NCBI GenBank assembly: GCA_014825775.1
Contig: MVAQ01000317.1
Coordinates: 1 to 20,556, forward strand
Direction: 5' to 3'
Source: Krasilnikovozyma curviuscula
Taxonomy: Eukaryota; Basidiomycota; Tremellomycetes; Cystofilobasidiales; Mrakiaceae
DNA: 20,556 nt
Positions within the stretch are counted from its first letter, which is position 1; every line of letters starts with the position of its first letter. The notes beneath the pieces are model-generated. The model worked only from the letters and a program-made list of their open reading frames with translations, was not told where the DNA came from and did no database searches. Both the position numbers and the translations under genes were made by a program. Positions 18,443 to 20,556 of this stretch are shown piece after piece.

Positions 18443-19104
18443 TCAGTCTTCGTATCGGGGGAGACTATCTCTCATCCATTCATCCCCACCAGAGTAAGCA
18501 GGGAGGGCAGTAGGGTTTGGTAGAAATCTGGAACTTGGCGCGTTGATGATCAGGTCCGGCCGTTGGAGGACGTCCGACTTGAGCTGTTTGATCACCAGTT
18601 GGAAAAAGGGCAGTTGAGGTTTTATTACCTATAGCATATCGAGGAGGAAGAGATTTGTTAATCACAAAGCTAGTCGTGAGGGCCAGGTAAGGTGTGACTT
18701 ACTGTATATGCCTCAGCCCATCTCTGCATACCCTCTAAACTCTGCACTACCGACTTCCTAGGTTTCTTCTTGAGAACCAGCTTGGCTTTAGTATATTGCA
18801 GCAGCAATGAGTGAACGAATTGAGGTGTGTAAACGCTTGGGTCTGTATGAGAACAGTGGGTCAGTTCAATTGACTATTAGATCCCGATGACAGGAAGGAA
18901 CGAACCTTTGCAGTGTTGAGCCACAAGCAATATGATATCCGTCGAACTGATTTCTGCTTCAGATCTTGTATCCAGCCGACTTTGGACTACAGGGGGAGGA
19001 GGCGTGAGGTACCAAAGAAACTGGACGTCCTGCTGACGCGCGTGGAATTCGAGGGAGGACATGACGGTGTGAAAGCTGCTGTAGTTGGGGGAAGGGCGTT
19101 TCAT
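18443..19104 (-). CDS. Family member F: WYxxPPP / paired LPxY small protein (short type)
   Basis: Model: complement(join(18443..18628, 18703..18842, 18906..19104)), 174 aa from the ATG at 19104, or 160 aa from an in-frame ATG at 19062 (MSSLEF), which resembles the starts of members A (MSSNPF) and B (MTSSFG). WYLTPPPP is at 31-38 and ISSTDIILLVAQHCK closes exon 1. Exon 2 holds DPSVYTPQFVHSLLLQYTKAKL and MQRWAEAYT. Exon 3 holds LPFFQLVIKQLKSDVLQRPD, LIINAP and a tail with LPAY (155-158) and LPRY (169-172), ending YED. Intron phases are 1 and 0 as elsewhere in the family. It is closest to B. The second ATG may be the real start; no promoter element settles it. Function is unknown. Confidence 0.85.
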
Positions 19105-20054
19105 CCTCGTAAAACCTCAATAGAGAAAGAAATAGATGTGTGGTTAGTAGCAGATCAAGTCACTTAAACAAAAGGCATGTCTGCAGGTCTGTAAGCGAGT
19201 GGCGCAATTAGTTAGTGACTCAGTTTTAACAACAATCCAGAATGAAATTCGACTCCGACACCTATCGAGTCACTAGACGGTTCCGGAGACCCATTAACGA
19301 GCTCCTGTAATGTCATGTCAACTATAATTGTAGGGAATGAGATACGAATCGCTGTGTTCACGTCACGAATGTCAACTTGCGGCGGCTCGGGAGCTACCAG
19401 GCGAGAGAATTGCGGTTAAAAACCATCGTACGGTGAAGGCTCTCTCAGAGTTGCTGCTGGCTGTCTGGCTGGTTCATCATCATTCGAAATCTTTTACGCT
19501 GGCTTGAGTTCGAAATTTCTAGCAAAAAGAGGTCGTAGAGCACCAGCGAGAGAAAACATTGTAGGCTTAGCAAACCACATCGAGATTTTGTCGGTTGGAG
19601 CTACCAAGATGATTCCTGTCCTAGGCTAATGGCGTGAATAGAAGAGCATGTATTGCAGCTCGCCTTGCGCTTTGTAGGCCAACTAACTGGGACTTGAGAA
19701 CTTGTGAAAGAGGTACAGTGAGACGAGCTGAGTGAGGGATATCAATGGACCATGCTGTAGTAAACATGACGGGTTGTCAAGGTACTTCAGGAACTGAAAG
19801 ACCACATGGACGTTGTCGAGAGGAGACTTGGAATCTGAAGCAAGATGCGTGCTTCAAGGCAGACCTGTTACCAGACGCAAACGCGAGCACGCGAGAGTCC
19901 GCCCTGGGTTGTGAGAAAGAAATCCAGTCGACGAAACGAGTCGCCTTATACGACAACAGAAGTCAAAATATTCGTACGATCCAAACACCTAGAGGATTCC
20001 CTCTCTCTCTATTTCTTTCTGGGTGCTACTGGTGAGTATACTTTAGCATGTACC
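19105..20054. other. Intergenic upstream of member F
   Basis: Nearly 1 kb holds no supported gene. A decayed tRNA-like stretch near 19193-19268 was examined and rejected. Plus-strand open frames at 19745-20156 lack recognisable content and lie antisense to the flank of the right-end gene. Confidence 0.5.
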
Positions 20055-20556
20055 TCAGGTCCTATAATTGGTTGGAAGTGTTTTGTCATCCAACGCCAGA
20101 CTGATGTCCTCATCCACCTCTTTCTGCTGCTCTTTGCTCCTACCATTCGCCTTTGACGCTTTGAAGCCACCCTCATACTCTGCAGTGTTCTTCGGTTCTT
20201 CGGACCAAGGGTTGGAAGCTGGGGTGAGGATAAATGTGTCTTGATACAGCTGTTGAGCTTCAGCTCGCTGACTCCTCCTCCTTGTCTCCTTTGGTTCAGT
20301 AGCTGCTGTCTTCCACCGCCTTTAGAAAATCATTCTTAGGCTAACGGTATGAATGCTGGCTCTGGTCCATCCACATGTGCAGCTTTTCTTCGTGTCGGAG
20401 TACGTTGTGGAGCTGAAGTCACCGACACGAACAAGGAGGCTGTCTTCTGCGCCGAACACAACTGTCAAGTAAATGGCTGCTTGCGTCGCTCAAGAGTTGA
20501 AAGTAAACCTGGCCCATCCCCCTAACCTTACTCGTACGGAAAGGTGAGGCTGTGCC
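20055..20556 (-). CDS. Partial hypothetical gene, 3' end (or pseudogene)
   Basis: The last exon, complement(20055..20319), has protein-like composition with no in-frame stop. It reads WKTAATEPKETRRRS, QRAEAQQLYQDTFILTP, ASNPWSEEPKN and EYEGGFKASKANGRSK, then an acidic stretch EVDEDISLALDD, and stops after NYRT. An upstream open segment (20346..20461, with VTSAPQRTPTRRKAAHVDG and EPAFIP) joins in phase only if a 26-nt GT...AG stretch (20320..20345) is removed, which is very short for an intron. A canonical GTAAGG...CAG intron (20462..20531) could lead to a further exon running off the window. I recognise no family. It could be a genuine charged, nuclear-type protein, a gene with a small indel, or a chance open frame. 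Confidence 0.4.

Noticed and set aside
19193..19268. tRNA-like sequence with an A-box-like TGGCGCAATTAGTT and a B-box-like ATTCGACTCC at the right spacing
   Set aside because: Only the D-stem pairs partly; the acceptor, anticodon and T stems do not pair. At most an old tRNA-derived relic, and possibly chance.
19745..20156. Plus-strand open frames near the right end
   Set aside because: They lie beside or antisense to the more protein-like minus-strand exon and show no conserved content.

Overview
This looks like nuclear DNA of a basidiomycete yeast, probably a tremellomycete (Cryptococcus/Kwoniella-like). That placement is inferred from style: genes on both strands, 3 to 9 exons each, GT-AG introns mostly 60-120 nt, CT-rich promoters, and fungal-type protein families. 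No rRNA, functional tRNA, transposon, CRISPR array or bacterial operon structure is visible. All exon-intron models were built by hand from splice sites, reading phase and family resemblance, without transcript data.

Layout, left to right. 1-929 (+): 3' end of an MFS drug/polyamine transporter gene. 1228-2227 (+): DUF3605 protein. 2585-3311 and 3920-4611 (both -): two members, A and B, of a small unrecognised protein family. 4741-4925: a possible decayed copy of the same family. 5482-6922 (+): secreted, probably GPI-anchored PEBP-like protein. 7781-9838 (+): membrane-anchored SGNH/PC-esterase-like enzyme. 10540-11569 (+): family member D. 12580-13215 (-): uncertain hypothetical gene. 14224-16494 (-): nine-exon methionine-permease (MUP1-type) transporter. 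17167-18171 (-): family member E. 18443-19104 (-): family member F. 20055-20556 (-): partial 3' end of another uncertain gene.

The most interesting content is the five-member family. Every member has an invariant WYxxPPP motif in exon 1, a phase-1 intron at the same place, a helix-like second exon, a phase-0 intron at the same place, and a C-terminal tail with two spaced LPxY/LPxF (or VPxY) motifs. Member D also ends in a canonical PPxY. A, B and F are a short type (174-181 aa). D and E are a long type (259 and 253 aa) with an inserted region and a REVTEED motif. I do not recognise a named domain. The paired PY-type motifs suggest binding to WW domains of a Nedd4/Rsp5-type ubiquitin ligase, which is inference. 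Two plasma-membrane transporter genes of kinds that Rsp5 adaptors regulate in yeast lie in the same window, but nothing in the sequence proves a link.

The conserved single-copy-looking genes are interleaved with the family. This suggests local duplication and dispersal of the family within an otherwise ordinary gene neighbourhood.
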